A stretch of DNA of 64,000 nucleotides from an uncultured Bacteroidota bacterium (GCA_913062555.1 CAJXVU010000003.1:1-64000); one strand, 5' to 3'. Positions 1 to 9,062 are shown, counted from the stretch's first letter. Notes: generated by a model from the letters alone, not told the origin. Numbers and translations are program-made.

Positions 1-44
1 GCCGCTAGCGTTCATCCTGAGCCAGGATCAAACTCTTCATCGTT
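1..44 (-). rRNA. rrs: 16S ribosomal RNA, 5' end only
   Basis: Read on the minus strand, this segment contains the universal bacterial 16S 5' region with AGAGTTTGATCCTGGCTCAG followed by GATGAACGCTAGCGGC. The rest of the gene, and presumably the rRNA operon, lies beyond the left edge. The mature 5' end is placed a few bases upstream of AGAGTTTG by analogy with E. coli, so it is uncertain by several bases. A leader of about 180 nt separates it from the nearest promoter. Confidence 0.95.
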
Positions 45-222
45 AAATTTTAAGTCTTACGACTATATTTTAACAACCAAAGGATATTAATTTTGTACTC
101 AAAATGGTTTATTCTCTGTATTGAATCTAATCGTTTCCAATTAAATTCTTTACGCTGTCAATCAATATGTTTAATGAACTTTTTCTCTTCTTTTCTTAAA
201 ACATTCCTGCTCTAAGCGGGTG

Positions 223-253
223 CAAATATAAAACCCTTTTTTTATTCCCACAA
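223..253 (-). promoter_or_regulatory. rRNA promoter 1 (closest to 16S)
   Basis: On the minus strand this is TTG (251-253), a 20-nt spacer, then TATATTTG (223-230), followed by a GCACCCGC initial region. It matches the Bacteroidota housekeeping pattern TTG-N-TAnnTTTG. Transcription would start about 7 nt further left and run into 16S. Confidence 0.8.
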
Positions 254-361
254 TGTTTTTTTTGATTTTCTTTTAGAAATATTATTTCCCTTTTCAAATC
301 TCTATAAAACACTATTTAAATGAACTCTTTTACCTCAAACGTCTTGCGTTTTTAGCGGCTG

Positions 362-390
362 CAAACATACAACCTTTTTTGATCCTACAA
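362..390 (-). promoter_or_regulatory. rRNA promoter 2
   Basis: On the minus strand this is TTG (388-390), an 18-nt spacer, then TATGTTTG (362-369), followed by CAGCCGC. The core and downstream region are nearly identical to promoter 3. Confidence 0.75.
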
Positions 391-500
391 AGTTTATTTC
401 GATTTATTTTGAAATTATTTCTAATCCCATTTTTTACCTCTATAAACATCATTTGTATGAACTCCTTTTTTGCCTAAACGTCTTGCGTTTTTAGCGGCTG

Positions 501-529
501 CAAACATACAACCTTTTTTGTTTCTGCAA
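501..529 (-). promoter_or_regulatory. rRNA promoter 3
   Basis: On the minus strand this is TTG (527-529), an 18-nt spacer, then TATGTTTG (501-508), followed by CAGCCGC. It lies 139 bp upstream of promoter 2 and looks like a duplicated copy of it. Confidence 0.75.
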
Positions 530-622
530 AGCTTTTTGAAAACTTTTTTTAACCTTTTTTCAAATCCCTTTTTGAACGTCACTTAGATCCTTTTTCATAT
601 CCCATCAATCCCTAAGCGGCTG

Positions 623-652
623 CAAATATACACCCTATTATAAACCCCACAA
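623..652 (-). promoter_or_regulatory. rRNA promoter 4 (most distal)
   Basis: On the minus strand this is TTG (650-652), a 19-nt spacer, then TATATTTG (623-630), followed by CAGCCGC. It is the outermost of four promoters that all point at 16S. Confidence 0.75.
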
Positions 653-918
653 GCCTTTTTTATCCTTTTTTTTAAAGCCCTTTTCTATCCATTGATAACA
701 AGACTATTACAAACTAACTTTTTTTGATAATCCCCGTTTTTTCAATACCCCTTCTTTACAGTATATATAAGGACAACCTTTTTATACCCCTAATACAGTA
801 GCTAACCACAAATCCAAAATAACAGCGACTACCCTTGAACCAATAACAAAAAATGAGAACAGATTAAGTCTCCCCCAACAAAAGTGTCCTATATATTATA
901 AAAAGAAATTGGAAGGAT
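653..918. other. non-coding gap between rRNA promoters and the nitrate genes
   Basis: This is AT-rich sequence with poly-T runs. I see no open frame, RNA gene or clear terminator hairpin here. The leftward nitrate operon ends at 919 and the rRNA promoters begin at 652, so read-through from one to the other cannot be excluded. Confidence 0.5.
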
Positions 919-2346
919 CTACATCTTCACTTTAACGAAGTTTGACTTGGGCGCATCACAAACGTCACACTTGTACGCTGACGGAACATTTTCAAAACTA
1001 GTATTAGCTTCAATTTTTGCGTTTTCATCACCATATATATTATTATAGACGGTTAAACAATCCTGACATTGATAAACTTCAAACTTTTCTGGTGTTACTT
1101 CGCTCTTATCTCCCTTATCAGCTTCTTCATTTCCAATTGAGAATTGCTCAAAATACAACTTACTCAACTCCATCAATAATCCTGACAACTCCAATTGATT
1201 AATATCTTGAGCATATACAATATACTTTTGACTGTTTGGATCAAAGTTTTCACTATACAATACATTATATGTATCACGTGTTTCAAAACCACCTTCTATA
1301 CTTGGTGACGTATTTTTCTCGATAACTATAGAGGTGAAATAACTATGAGATCCTTTACTTTTAGATATTGCAAAGGTAAGTCCGTAGGTACTAATATCAT
1401 TCTGATCGAAATTTTTAACGATATATGTTTTTAATGCAAGAGCCTTGTCATCATCTACAGGTAAGTGCCAATTGAGTTCCAATAAAGAATGCCGGATATT
1501 TATCCCTGCTTTACCCAACAATTTTTCCAGTGCTAACTTACTAGCCTTAGGAATACCTTTAACAATAAATGACTTCCATGGGGTAATACTAATTTTACCG
1601 ATTCTATTATCTAAACAAAAATCACAGAAGTCTCTTAAAAAATTAAGATAGTATCTATTGTTCCTCCAGTACAATCCCAACCAATATTGATTGATTCCCA
1701 TTTTATTCATCCCTTCATAATATGGAAATGGTTTGAAGGAGACATTTAAATTAGATTCAATTGTTCTGGAGTTAGTTTCTAACAATGCATTTATAAGGAC
1801 AAACAATTCATCTACATCTTCAGTATCGAGATACACCTCCTCGATTGTTTTTGAAATTTTAGCAATATCCCAACTATATATAAGGACAGGATAATAAGCA
1901 GATGCTTTCAAGTGTGGTAAATTGATATGCAAATACCAATAGTCTTCATGAGGTGATGCTATAAAATTTAATTGTCCGCTAAATAAAGGTACTAATTGTT
2001 GTTCAGGGTCTACAATATTAATCTTTAGCTGTGGATTATATTTAAAACTCTCCATTATATATAGGTATGTTGCTCCATGCAACCAGGTGGTTGAACCAAA
2101 AATATCGGATGAGACATAGGAACTTACAATGTTTTGATATTGAATATCTGAAATCATACCGGTACTAAGCTTGGCATATTGATGCTCTACAGTTTCATTT
2201 TGCTCATGAGCTGGAAATATTATGTCTTGTCTTGATCCAAAATGCAAAGCATCGAGACCTAAGGACTCGGCATAACTTATTATTTGTTTCAATTCACTTG
2301 GCGAAATAATTCCTCCTTTAACAAATACCCTTTTTAAATCGACCAT
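919..2346 (-). CDS. rubredoxin-domain protein of the nitrate assimilation operon
   Basis: This 475-residue protein is the last gene of the leftward nitrate operon, starting 6 nt after the nitrate reductase stop. Residues 1-60 and about 270-340 resemble the ferredoxin-like half domain of nitrite/sulfite reductases (for example the ISITPWKSFIVKGIP stretch). The C-x5-C and C-x3-C siroheme/[4Fe-4S] ligands are absent. The C-terminus is a rubredoxin domain with iron ligands C427, C430, C460 and C463. I infer an electron-transfer partner of nitrate or nitrite reductase rather than a reductase itself. The domain fusion is visible in the sequence; the partner is inferred from context. Confidence 0.8.
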   Translation of the reverse strand: MVDLKRVFVKGGIISPSELKQIISYAESLGLDALHFGSRQDIIFPAHEQNETVEHQYAKLSTGMISDIQYQNIVSSYVSSDIFGSTTWLHGATYLYIMESFKYNPQLKINIVDPEQQLVPLFSGQLNFIASPHEDYWYLHINLPHLKASAYYPVLIYSWDIAKISKTIEEVYLDTEDVDELFVLINALLETNSRTIESNLNVSFKPFPYYEGMNKMGINQYWLGLYWRNNRYYLNFLRDFCDFCLDNRIGKISITPWKSFIVKGIPKASKLALEKLLGKAGINIRHSLLELNWHLPVDDDKALALKTYIVKNFDQNDISTYGLTFAISKSKGSHSYFTSIVIEKNTSPSIEGGFETRDTYNVLYSENFDPNSQKYIVYAQDINQLELSGLLMELSKLYFEQFSIGNEEADKGDKSEVTPEKFEVYQCQDCLTVYNNIYGDENAKIEANTSFENVPSAYKCDVCDAPKSNFVKVKM

Positions 2347-2352
2347 GGTACT

Positions 2353-5300
2353 TTATATTTTTACTGCATTATTTTGCAGTGTAATATTCATAATATCTCT
2401 GACTTCTGGCTTACAACTTCCACAACCTAGTCCCGCTCCTGTTGTTTTACATAAATTAGCTAGATCTGTGCATCCTTGCACAACGGCATCTTCTATATTT
2501 CCAATGCCGACCTGGCTACACGAACACACCAATTTACCTTTTACAGGAACTGAAGGCTCATTCGACCTCAATATTTCATTTCTTTTATCGGCCAATTCGA
2601 TCTCATCTTCTATTAGCGCTTTGAATTCGGCGAACTCATTTTTATCTCCCATCAGCACTGCTCCTATTAATCGGTCGTTTTTTATAATACAGCGTTTATA
2701 ATAGCGTTTATTCATATCCATAAACACCACCTCCTCATAAGTGTCGTCTTTCTCGGAAAACAATACTGTTCCGATGCTACATAAATCGAGATCTTCAAAC
2801 TTTAAAATATTCATAAGTACAGACCCTGAATAGATACTACTTAAATCACCTAATATATATTGTACGGCAACATCGGCTTGTTGCTCCGCTGCCGACGTAA
2901 TTCCATATAGAAAATTATCAAACTCGGCGATTTCTCCAAGAGCGTATATATTAGGATCACTAGTTTGCATGTGCTGATTAACAACAACGCCTCTACGACA
3001 ATCTAACTTTGCAGATCTTGCAATTTCAATATTTGGAATGGTACCTATAGCATACACCACAGCATTACCAGTAATGACTCGCCCGGTTTTTAATGTGATG
3101 GACAGAATATTTGGTGCATATTCATCTTCGAAAACTGTACTCACTTCATTATCAAAATAAATTTGAATCCCTCGTTCTTTCACATCCTGAGCCAGCAATC
3201 TACTTGCAACCATATCCAATTGACGCTCCATAAGTCTCGACGCACGTTGAATAATGGTAATTTGAATTTTCTTTTTGCTCAATGTTGCAGCCAATTCTAA
3301 ACCTAGTAGTCCGCCTCCAATAATTACTACATGTTGTTTTTCCTCAGGCAGCCCGGTTCCATCTAAATGGGATTTTAACCGCTCGGCATCTTCTCTACTT
3401 CTAAGTGTAAATCTCCCAGGCAAATCTAATTGTGCATTATTTGGCACAAAGGCACGACTCCCAGTTGCCATAATTAACAAGTCATAAGCATGTTCTATAC
3501 CATTACTATCGATGATTATTTTTTGTGCTTTATCTATATTCACAACTCCAACACCAGGAAATATTTCTACATTTAACCGCTCTATTTCCCCTTTTTTAAG
3601 TTTCTCGAGTTGTTCCCATGTAAGTTCATCACTGACATATTCGGGTAATAATACTCGATTGTAAAAAGGGTTTTGTTCTTTTGAGAAAATTGCAATTTCA
3701 TCAACTTCATTATGTTCTCTATAACTTTGGACAAATCGATACGCAGCTGCTCCTGCTCCAACGATGCATATTTTTTGAATCTTCTTTTTATATTTAGCGA
3801 CTTCAACTGCAGAATATTTAAAATCTGGCTCTTTAGAAACGGGGTCAACCAGCGTATTTGTTAAATTATTTGCTCTTCCGAAATCGTTCCCTAATATTTT
3901 CCCCCAATGCATTGGCATAAACACAACACCCTTACGAATATCAAAACCGATCTTAACTTTTACTCGAACTTCACCTCGTGCGCTATTTATAATCGCAATA
4001 TCGCCTTCCTTTATTTGTCTCTCAAAAGCATCCACGCCGTTCATTTCGAGATAAGGTGATGGAATATGAGTTTTTAATCGGTTGACTTTTCCTGTTCTAG
4101 TTCGTGTATGCCATTGATCTCTGATTCTCCCTGTTGTAAGGATTAACGGAAACTCATTAGACAATTGTTCAGATTGATTTATAGTATTCGAAGGAACATT
4201 GAAATTTGCCTTTCTAGTCTCAGTATAAAACGCTCGATCTTGAAAAAGTCGTGGTGTTCCCATATGATCTGAGGTTGGCACTGGCCATTGCATACTACCT
4301 TCTGTTTTTAAACGATCATAAGACAGACCTGAAATATCAATATTTGTTCCCTTAGTAAGTAATGCATGCTCGTCAAATATTTCACTCGTAGACTCATAAT
4401 CAAATCCGAAGTAATCCATATTCTTGGCAAATCTTAGAAAAATATCTACATCTGGCAATGCTTTTCCAGGAGGTTCAATGGCTTTATTTAAGTAACTAAT
4501 CCTTCGCTCAGAATTAGTCATAGTCCCTTCTTTTTCCAACCATCCTGCTGCTGGTAATATCAAATCGGCATATTTTGTAGTTTCAGATTTATGAGAGATA
4601 TCTTGAACAATTACAAACTTTGCCTTTTTTAGCGCTGCTTCAACTTTTAAGGAATCTGGTAAACTCACAACGGGATTTGTACAAACAATCCAAATGACTT
4701 TGAGTTTTCCAGAATTGAGTGCATCAAACATTTCGGTAGCAGTTAGCCCTGGTTTTTCTGAAATTTCTTTACCTCCCCAAAAATTAGCAACTTCTTTTCT
4801 ATGTTCTGGATTTTCCAAATCTTTATGGGCCGCTAATAAGTTGGCCATTCCACCAACTTCTCGACCTCCCATAGCATTTGGCTGTCCCGTTAACGAAAAT
4901 GGTCCAGCCCCTGGCTTACCAATTTGGCCTGTTAATAAGGATATATTTAATAAGGATATATTTTTATCGACTCCTATAACACTTTGATTTAATCCCATTG
5001 TCCATAGGCTTAAAAATCGCATAGAATGTCCTATATATTGTGCTGCCTTCTTTATTTCACTCACGGTAATTCCGCAGATTTTCGCAGCTTTTATTAATGA
5101 GGTTTGAAATACAAGGTCTTTAATTGATTCATAATTTTCTGTATGCTTTTTTATAAATTTCTTATCAATCTTATTTTTTTCAATTAAGCGTCTGGCGATG
5201 GCATTGTAAAGAACAACATCGGTCCCAGGAATAATTTGCAAATGTAAATCGGCAATATCACAAGATTGTGTTTTTCGAGGGTCGACGACTACAATCTTAA

Positions 5301-5892
5301 TATCTGGATTTTGTTCTTTATGTTTTTCTATCCTTCTATATAGTATAGGATGACACCAAGCTGGATTAGCTCCAGCAATTAAGAAACAATCGGCCAATTC
5401 AATATCGTCATAAGCAATAGGTACTGAATCTTCTCCCACAGTTTTTTTATACCCCACAACTGCGGAACTCATGCATAATCTCGAGTTGGTATCTATATTA
5501 TTAGTTCCAACAAATCCCTTTGCCAGTTTATTTATAATGTAATACTCTTCGGTTAAACATTGACCAGAGACATAAAAACCGACACTATTTGGTCCATATT
5601 TATTAATTATTGATTTAAAAACAGCTGAAGCCCGTTCGATGGCAGTCTCCCAAGAAACTTGTTGCATTGGATGATTTCTACTCCAACGCATTTGTGGTGA
5701 TAAAATACGGTCGGCAGTATTTTGAACCACATAATTTAAGTTCATCCCTTTTGAGCAGAGCATGCCTTTATTTACAGGGTAATCGGGATCTCCTTCAACG
5801 TGCAATATTCCTTTTGTATCTTTATTTACAATGATACCACAGCCAACCCCACAATAGGAACAGGTCGTTTTATAGGATGTATTTGCAGACAT
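2353..5892 (-). CDS. nasC: assimilatory nitrate reductase, catalytic subunit fused to NAD(P)H-type flavoprotein
   Basis: This 1179-residue cytoplasmic enzyme reduces nitrate to nitrite. Residues 1-60 bind a [4Fe-4S] cluster (C11, C14, C18, C46). Residues 60-560 are the molybdopterin oxidoreductase domain with the LTGQPNAMGGREVGG stretch typical of NasA/NarB. Residues 580-690 are the molydopterin dinucleotide-binding domain. From about 705 a complete FAD/NAD(P) oxidoreductase begins (IVGAGAAAYRF; second Rossmann motif IIGGGLLGLELA). The last 60 residues form a BFD-like [2Fe-2S] domain with C1123, C1125, C1157 and C1160. Catalytic and electron-donor parts, separate in Klebsiella and Bacillus, are therefore one chain here. 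A perfect 15-bp tandem repeat (4934-4963) sits within the frame. Confidence 0.9.
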   Translation of the reverse strand: MSANTSYKTTCSYCGVGCGIIVNKDTKGILHVEGDPDYPVNKGMLCSKGMNLNYVVQNTADRILSPQMRWSRNHPMQQVSWETAIERASAVFKSIINKYGPNSVGFYVSGQCLTEEYYIINKLAKGFVGTNNIDTNSRLCMSSAVVGYKKTVGEDSVPIAYDDIELADCFLIAGANPAWCHPILYRRIEKHKEQNPDIKIVVVDPRKTQSCDIADLHLQIIPGTDVVLYNAIARRLIEKNKIDKKFIKKHTENYESIKDLVFQTSLIKAAKICGITVSEIKKAAQYIGHSMRFLSLWTMGLNQSVIGVDKNISLLNISLLTGQIGKPGAGPFSLTGQPNAMGGREVGGMANLLAAHKDLENPEHRKEVANFWGGKEISEKPGLTATEMFDALNSGKLKVIWIVCTNPVVSLPDSLKVEAALKKAKFVIVQDISHKSETTKYADLILPAAGWLEKEGTMTNSERRISYLNKAIEPPGKALPDVDIFLRFAKNMDYFGFDYESTSEIFDEHALLTKGTNIDISGLSYDRLKTEGSMQWPVPTSDHMGTPRLFQDRAFYTETRKANFNVPSNTINQSEQLSNEFPLILTTGRIRDQWHTRTRTGKVNRLKTHIPSPYLEMNGVDAFERQIKEGDIAIINSARGEVRVKVKIGFDIRKGVVFMPMHWGKILGNDFGRANNLTNTLVDPVSKEPDFKYSAVEVAKYKKKIQKICIVGAGAAAYRFVQSYREHNEVDEIAIFSKEQNPFYNRVLLPEYVSDELTWEQLEKLKKGEIERLNVEIFPGVGVVNIDKAQKIIIDSNGIEHAYDLLIMATGSRAFVPNNAQLDLPGRFTLRSREDAERLKSHLDGTGLPEEKQHVVIIGGGLLGLELAATLSKKKIQITIIQRASRLMERQLDMVASRLLAQDVKERGIQIYFDNEVSTVFEDEYAPNILSITLKTGRVITGNAVVYAIGTIPNIEIARSAKLDCRRGVVVNQHMQTSDPNIYALGEIAEFDNFLYGITSAAEQQADVAVQYILGDLSSIYSGSVLMNILKFEDLDLCSIGTVLFSEKDDTYEEVVFMDMNKRYYKRCIIKNDRLIGAVLMGDKNEFAEFKALIEDEIELADKRNEILRSNEPSVPVKGKLVCSCSQVGIGNIEDAVVQGCTDLANLCKTTGAGLGCGSCKPEVRDIMNITLQNNAVKI

Positions 5893-5915
5893 AATTGTAT
5901 ATGATTTTATACCTA

Positions 5916-5944
5916 CAAATTTAAATAATTAAGTATTAATACTT
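5916..5944 (-). promoter_or_regulatory. nitrate reductase promoter with palindromic box
   Basis: On the minus strand TAAATTTG (5916-5923) matches the TAnnTTTG -7 element. Seven nt upstream lies the perfect palindrome AAGTATTAATACTT (5931-5944), in place of a clear -33 TTG. The same box-to-promoter spacing recurs at other nitrate genes, which suggests activation by the local regulator. Confidence 0.55.
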
Positions 5945-6038
5945 AGTTTTTATATCGTAAAAATGAGTCGTCTATTTTAAAATATCAATAGTTTTAAGGA
6001 AGATTTTTAACAATTAGCTAAATGAAGCTTTAATACGC

Positions 6039-6707
6039 TTAGCTCAAGCCATGTTGTGAGGCTTTAGTAGATAATTCGATCAGGTTTTTAACTCGCATCT
6101 TTTTCATTAGATTAAAACGATGTGCCTCAATAGTTCTTTTACTATTCTTCAACACTTGAGAAATTTCAATATTGGTTTTACCTGATAATATTAAAGACAG
6201 TACTTGTATTTCTTTCTTTGTCAAATCAAAAGGATTGGATTCTTTCTGCACGGTTACCAATTTCGAAGGATTAGAATTTCCTTTTAAAAAATTGGAAACA
6301 ATTACATTAGAAATATCGCCACTAAAGTATTTCCCTCCAGCATTAACGACGTTAATAGCCTTGATAAATTCCTTTTTATCAGTATCCTTCAACAGGTAAC
6401 CCCTTGCTCCAGCTTTAATAGATTGAATAATATAATCTTCGGAATCATGCATAGATAACACAATTACTTTAGACTCAGGATCTGTTTCTTGTAGTTTAGC
6501 AACTGCTTCTATTCCATTCATTTCAGGCATTCGCACATCAATAATAAGCACGTCAGGACGAACATTTTTCATAATCTCCAAGGCTTCAAGACCATTTGCT
6601 CCTTCGGCAATTACTTCAATATTATGCTCTTCTTCTAATAAAGATTTAATGCCATTTCTAACCAATTTATGGTCATCAACCAACGCTATTTTAATCTGAT
6701 TTTCCAA
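6039..6707 (-). CDS. NarL/FixJ-family response regulator, probable nitrate regulator
   Basis: This 222-residue two-component regulator has a receiver domain at 1-125 with acidic pocket D11/D12, phospho-acceptor D57 (VLIIDVRMPEMNG) and the conserved lysine in YLLKD. A LuxR/NarL helix-turn-helix lies at about 155-215 (LTKKEIQVLSLILSGKTNIE). It sits between the nitrate reductase and transporter genes. The only histidine kinase nearby, of the matching HisKA_3 class, is at 12812-14179 on the other arm, so the pair is split around the locus. I infer that it controls the nitrate genes through the boxes seen in their promoters. Confidence 0.85.
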   Translation of the reverse strand: MENQIKIALVDDHKLVRNGIKSLLEEEHNIEVIAEGANGLEALEIMKNVRPDVLIIDVRMPEMNGIEAVAKLQETDPESKVIVLSMHDSEDYIIQSIKAGARGYLLKDTDKKEFIKAINVVNAGGKYFSGDISNVIVSNFLKGNSNPSKLVTVQKESNPFDLTKKEIQVLSLILSGKTNIEISQVLKNSKRTIEAHRFNLMKKMRVKNLIELSTKASQHGLS

Positions 6708-6732
6708 TATTTAAGATCCTATATATTTAAAA

Positions 6733-6764
6733 CAAATATAGGTGTTTTTACCTAGTATACTAAT
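6733..6764 (-). promoter_or_regulatory. response-regulator gene promoter with TAGGTA box
   Basis: On the minus strand TATATTTG (6733-6740) is the -7 element. TAGGTA (6749-6754) lies 8 nt upstream and runs on from a TAGTATACTA palindrome. This layout resembles the transporter and nirB promoters and suggests autoregulation. Confidence 0.5.
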
Positions 6765-6816
6765 TTTATATCTACAACAATACACTCATGGCAGATAACA
6801 AGATTATATCAAAATA

Positions 6817-8052
6817 TTAACCAATGTTACTCAACCTTAACTCAGTTTGTTTAAGTATTTTTTGCTTGACTATGCGATGCATCCAAACCAAACTTACAGC
6901 AGATAGCAAGGCAATTACAATCCAACAACTTGACCATAGACCTGTACCGTCTTTTAGGTAGCCAAAAACAATTGGTGAAACAAAACCTCCTAAACCTCCT
7001 AGTACACCAACCATACCACCAACCACACCAACTTCTTGAGGAAAATAATCTGGAATATGCTTATAAACGGCAGCCATACCAGTACCCCAAATACATCCCA
7101 AGACAATAATAATTGAAACATATACAGTGACATTCGTTGGAGTCCATAACATTAGACCTCCGCTAATAATTAAAGAAAATAACAATACAAAATACATTAC
7201 TTTACGAGCACCAATTTCATCGGATAGATAACCCCCTATAGCTCTAACAATACTAGATGCAATAACAAAAGTTGCTACGTAAAACCCTGCTGTTTCCTTA
7301 TCTAAGTTAAATACATTTTTATAGATTGGTTGCAGCCAATTTACTAAGGCAACAAAACCACCAAACACTAAAAAATAATACAATCCAAATCTCCATACCC
7401 TCGTGTTTCTGAGAGGTTGCATCATTCGTGATAAGGTTTTAGAACTACTTTCAGGTTTTTTATTCTCGGTAAAAATGAAAAAAATGATTGCCATGAAAAC
7501 CAAAGCGCCAGAATATATTTTAGGCAATATAGTCCAAGCGTCAATATTAACTCCTCCTTTAGTTAAATAGGTCAATAATTTGGGGGCAAGTATTGCTGTT
7601 AATGCAGCTCCAATATTTCCCATCCCAAATAAGCCCAATGCAAATCCTTGTTTTTCTTTTGGAAACCAGATTGATGTATAACCTATACCGACAGCAAAAC
7701 TAGTCCCTACCAATCCAAAGCCAATTCCACAAATCGCAAATGACCAAAATCCACCGGCATAAGACAATAAATATGTTGGAACAGCACAAATTGCAAGCAA
7801 ACCAATCATCACAGGTTTTCCACCAAACTTATCTGTTAATATACCAACTGGTAATCTAAAAATAGAACCAGACAACACCGGTATTGCCATTAAGTAACCA
7901 ATCTCAATTGAGGACCATTGACTCCATTCAAACTTACCGACCAAAAAAGTAATCAACACACTATTTATCATCCAGACAAAGAAACAGATGGTAAACGCTA
8001 ATGTATTTAAAAACAGAATTCGATTTGCTTTTTTTAATATTATCTCGCTCAT
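6817..8052 (-). CDS. narK: MFS nitrate/nitrite transporter (NarK/NasA family)
   Basis: This 411-residue inner-membrane permease has about 12 hydrophobic segments. It has the NarK-family features of glycine-rich signature helices (GFGLVGTSFAVGIGYTS and GVVGGMVGVLGGLGGFV) and the motif-A loop LTDKFGGKP between helices 2 and 3. It would bring nitrate into the cell, and possibly nitrite as well, for the reductases on either side. It is transcribed leftward from its own promoter, which carries two TAC-type boxes. The start follows the -7 element by about 24 nt, giving a very short leader. Confidence 0.88.
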   Translation of the reverse strand: MSEIILKKANRILFLNTLAFTICFFVWMINSVLITFLVGKFEWSQWSSIEIGYLMAIPVLSGSIFRLPVGILTDKFGGKPVMIGLLAICAVPTYLLSYAGGFWSFAICGIGFGLVGTSFAVGIGYTSIWFPKEKQGFALGLFGMGNIGAALTAILAPKLLTYLTKGGVNIDAWTILPKIYSGALVFMAIIFFIFTENKKPESSSKTLSRMMQPLRNTRVWRFGLYYFLVFGGFVALVNWLQPIYKNVFNLDKETAGFYVATFVIASSIVRAIGGYLSDEIGARKVMYFVLLFSLIISGGLMLWTPTNVTVYVSIIIVLGCIWGTGMAAVYKHIPDYFPQEVGVVGGMVGVLGGLGGFVSPIVFGYLKDGTGLWSSCWIVIALLSAVSLVWMHRIVKQKILKQTELRLSNIG

Positions 8053-8075
8053 ATCATTTTGATTATATAATGAAG

Positions 8076-8133
8076 CAAAAATAATACATCTAGGTATTTT
8101 TACGTATTTACAAGCTATAAAACTACGTAGTTT
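8076..8133 (-). promoter_or_regulatory. transporter promoter with direct TAC boxes and a 14-bp palindrome
   Basis: On the minus strand the order is palindrome AAACTACGTAGTTT (8120-8133), TACGTA (8101-8106), 4 nt, TACCTA (8091-8096), 7 nt, TATTTTTG (8076-8083). The two hexamers are spaced 10 bp apart, one helical turn. No -33 TTG is seen at the usual distance, which suggests an activated promoter. Confidence 0.6.
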
Positions 8134-8246
8134 ACTTAATTTTTATCGAATATGAAAAATGATAATATCAAAAATAAGGTAATCAAAAAAAAAGCTACAT
8201 TAATTTCAATTATCGACAATCTAAAAACAACAGATACTATAGATCT

Positions 8247-9023
8247 TTAAAAGCCAAGTTCTAAAACACGTTGAATTTCTTCTTCAAGAAAGGAAGGATG
8301 ATCTGCAACAACATCTCCAATTACAATAATTCCAGGAGCCTTAAAATCAATAGCATCAATTACATTTTTATAATTAGCTATAGTATCTATTAAAATCGTT
8401 TCATTTGGCAAGGAGCCATTCTGAATGATAGCAAAAGGTGTATATTTATGACGGTGTTTTTTAATTTCATTTATTATCAAACCAAAGTTTCGCAGCCCCA
8501 TAAGCACGACTAAAGTTGCTGATGATTGTGCAGCTAATGCGATATCTTGCGACACATCACCACTTGATGTAGTTCCCGTAATTACCCAGAAACTCTGACT
8601 TACACCACGCTTAGTAAGCGAGACACCGTGACTTGCAGGAACTGCCAAAGCACTACTTATACCAGAAATCATTTCGGTTTCAACACCACGACTTTCAACA
8701 AATGTTATTTCTTCAGCACCACGTCCAAAGACATAAGGATCTCCTCCTTTTAAACGTACAACCGTACCATATTCATATGCATACTCAACAAGCATTTGAT
8801 TAATTTCCAATTGTGAATACTTATGGTCATTAAATCGTTTCCCTACATAAACACATTTGGTTTCGGGCTTAGCAAAGTCCAAGAACTCAGTATTAACTAA
8901 TGCATCATATAGAATAACATCAGCTTTTTTAATAGCTTTTAATCCTTTTACAGTAATCAATTCAATATCACCTGGTCCTGCTCCAACTAATATAACTTTC
9001 GGATTTTTTGAACTGCTTTTCAT
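8247..9023 (-). CDS. cobA: uroporphyrinogen-III C-methyltransferase
   Basis: This 258-residue SAM-dependent enzyme of the SUMT family methylates uroporphyrinogen III at C2 and C7 to give precorrin-2, the first step of siroheme synthesis. Visible motifs are the N-terminal VGAGPGDIELITVKG, VRLKGGDPYVFGRG and the GTVVRLK lead-in. Siroheme is the cofactor of the nitrite reductase encoded divergently next door, which explains the placement. No dehydrogenase/chelatase (CysG N-terminal) domain is fused and none is encoded in the window. It diverges from nirB across a 220-bp shared regulatory region. Confidence 0.93.
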   Translation of the reverse strand: MKSSSKNPKVILVGAGPGDIELITVKGLKAIKKADVILYDALVNTEFLDFAKPETKCVYVGKRFNDHKYSQLEINQMLVEYAYEYGTVVRLKGGDPYVFGRGAEEITFVESRGVETEMISGISSALAVPASHGVSLTKRGVSQSFWVITGTTSSGDVSQDIALAAQSSATLVVLMGLRNFGLIINEIKKHRHKYTPFAIIQNGSLPNETILIDTIANYKNVIDAIDFKAPGIIVIGDVVADHPSFLEEEIQRVLELGF

Positions 9024-9062
9024 GCTTATTATAATTTAAATGCTCAATAATTTTGTATTTGA

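Larger units (their letters stand above)
285..540. repeat. tandem duplication of an rRNA promoter unit (about 138 bp)
   Basis: Two adjacent units at about 285-400 and 420-540 align along their length. They share a TATAAA stretch, ATGAACTC, an identical run of more than 40 bp covering AAACGTCTTGCG through the promoter -7 region, and the CCTTTTTT tract. The flanks have drifted while the promoter core and first transcribed bases are conserved, as expected if the promoter is the selected part. Confidence 0.75.

Noticed and set aside
223-652. Four spaced repeats upstream of 16S as a possible CRISPR-like array
   Set aside because: The repeats are unequal in length and spacing, and each contains a TTG-spacer-TAnnTTTG promoter oriented to 16S. 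They are tandem promoters, not CRISPR repeats.
4934-4963. Perfect 15-bp tandem repeat in the nitrate reductase gene as a possible recent insertion or phase-variation site
   Set aside because: The encoded segment has the same length as in other nitrate reductases, so no insertion occurred. The repeat reflects a local NISLL-NISLL sequence, and a 15-bp change would stay in frame.
4694-4987. 97-codon plus-strand frame inside the nitrate reductase gene
   Set aside because: It mirrors the conserved molybdopterin domain codons on the other strand and has no independent support.
8152-8250. 32-codon frame after the transporter promoter, rich in Lys and Asn
   Set aside because: It is short and low in complexity, overlaps the end of cobA by 4 bp and shows no recognisable motif. 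The composition matches AT-rich intergenic DNA.
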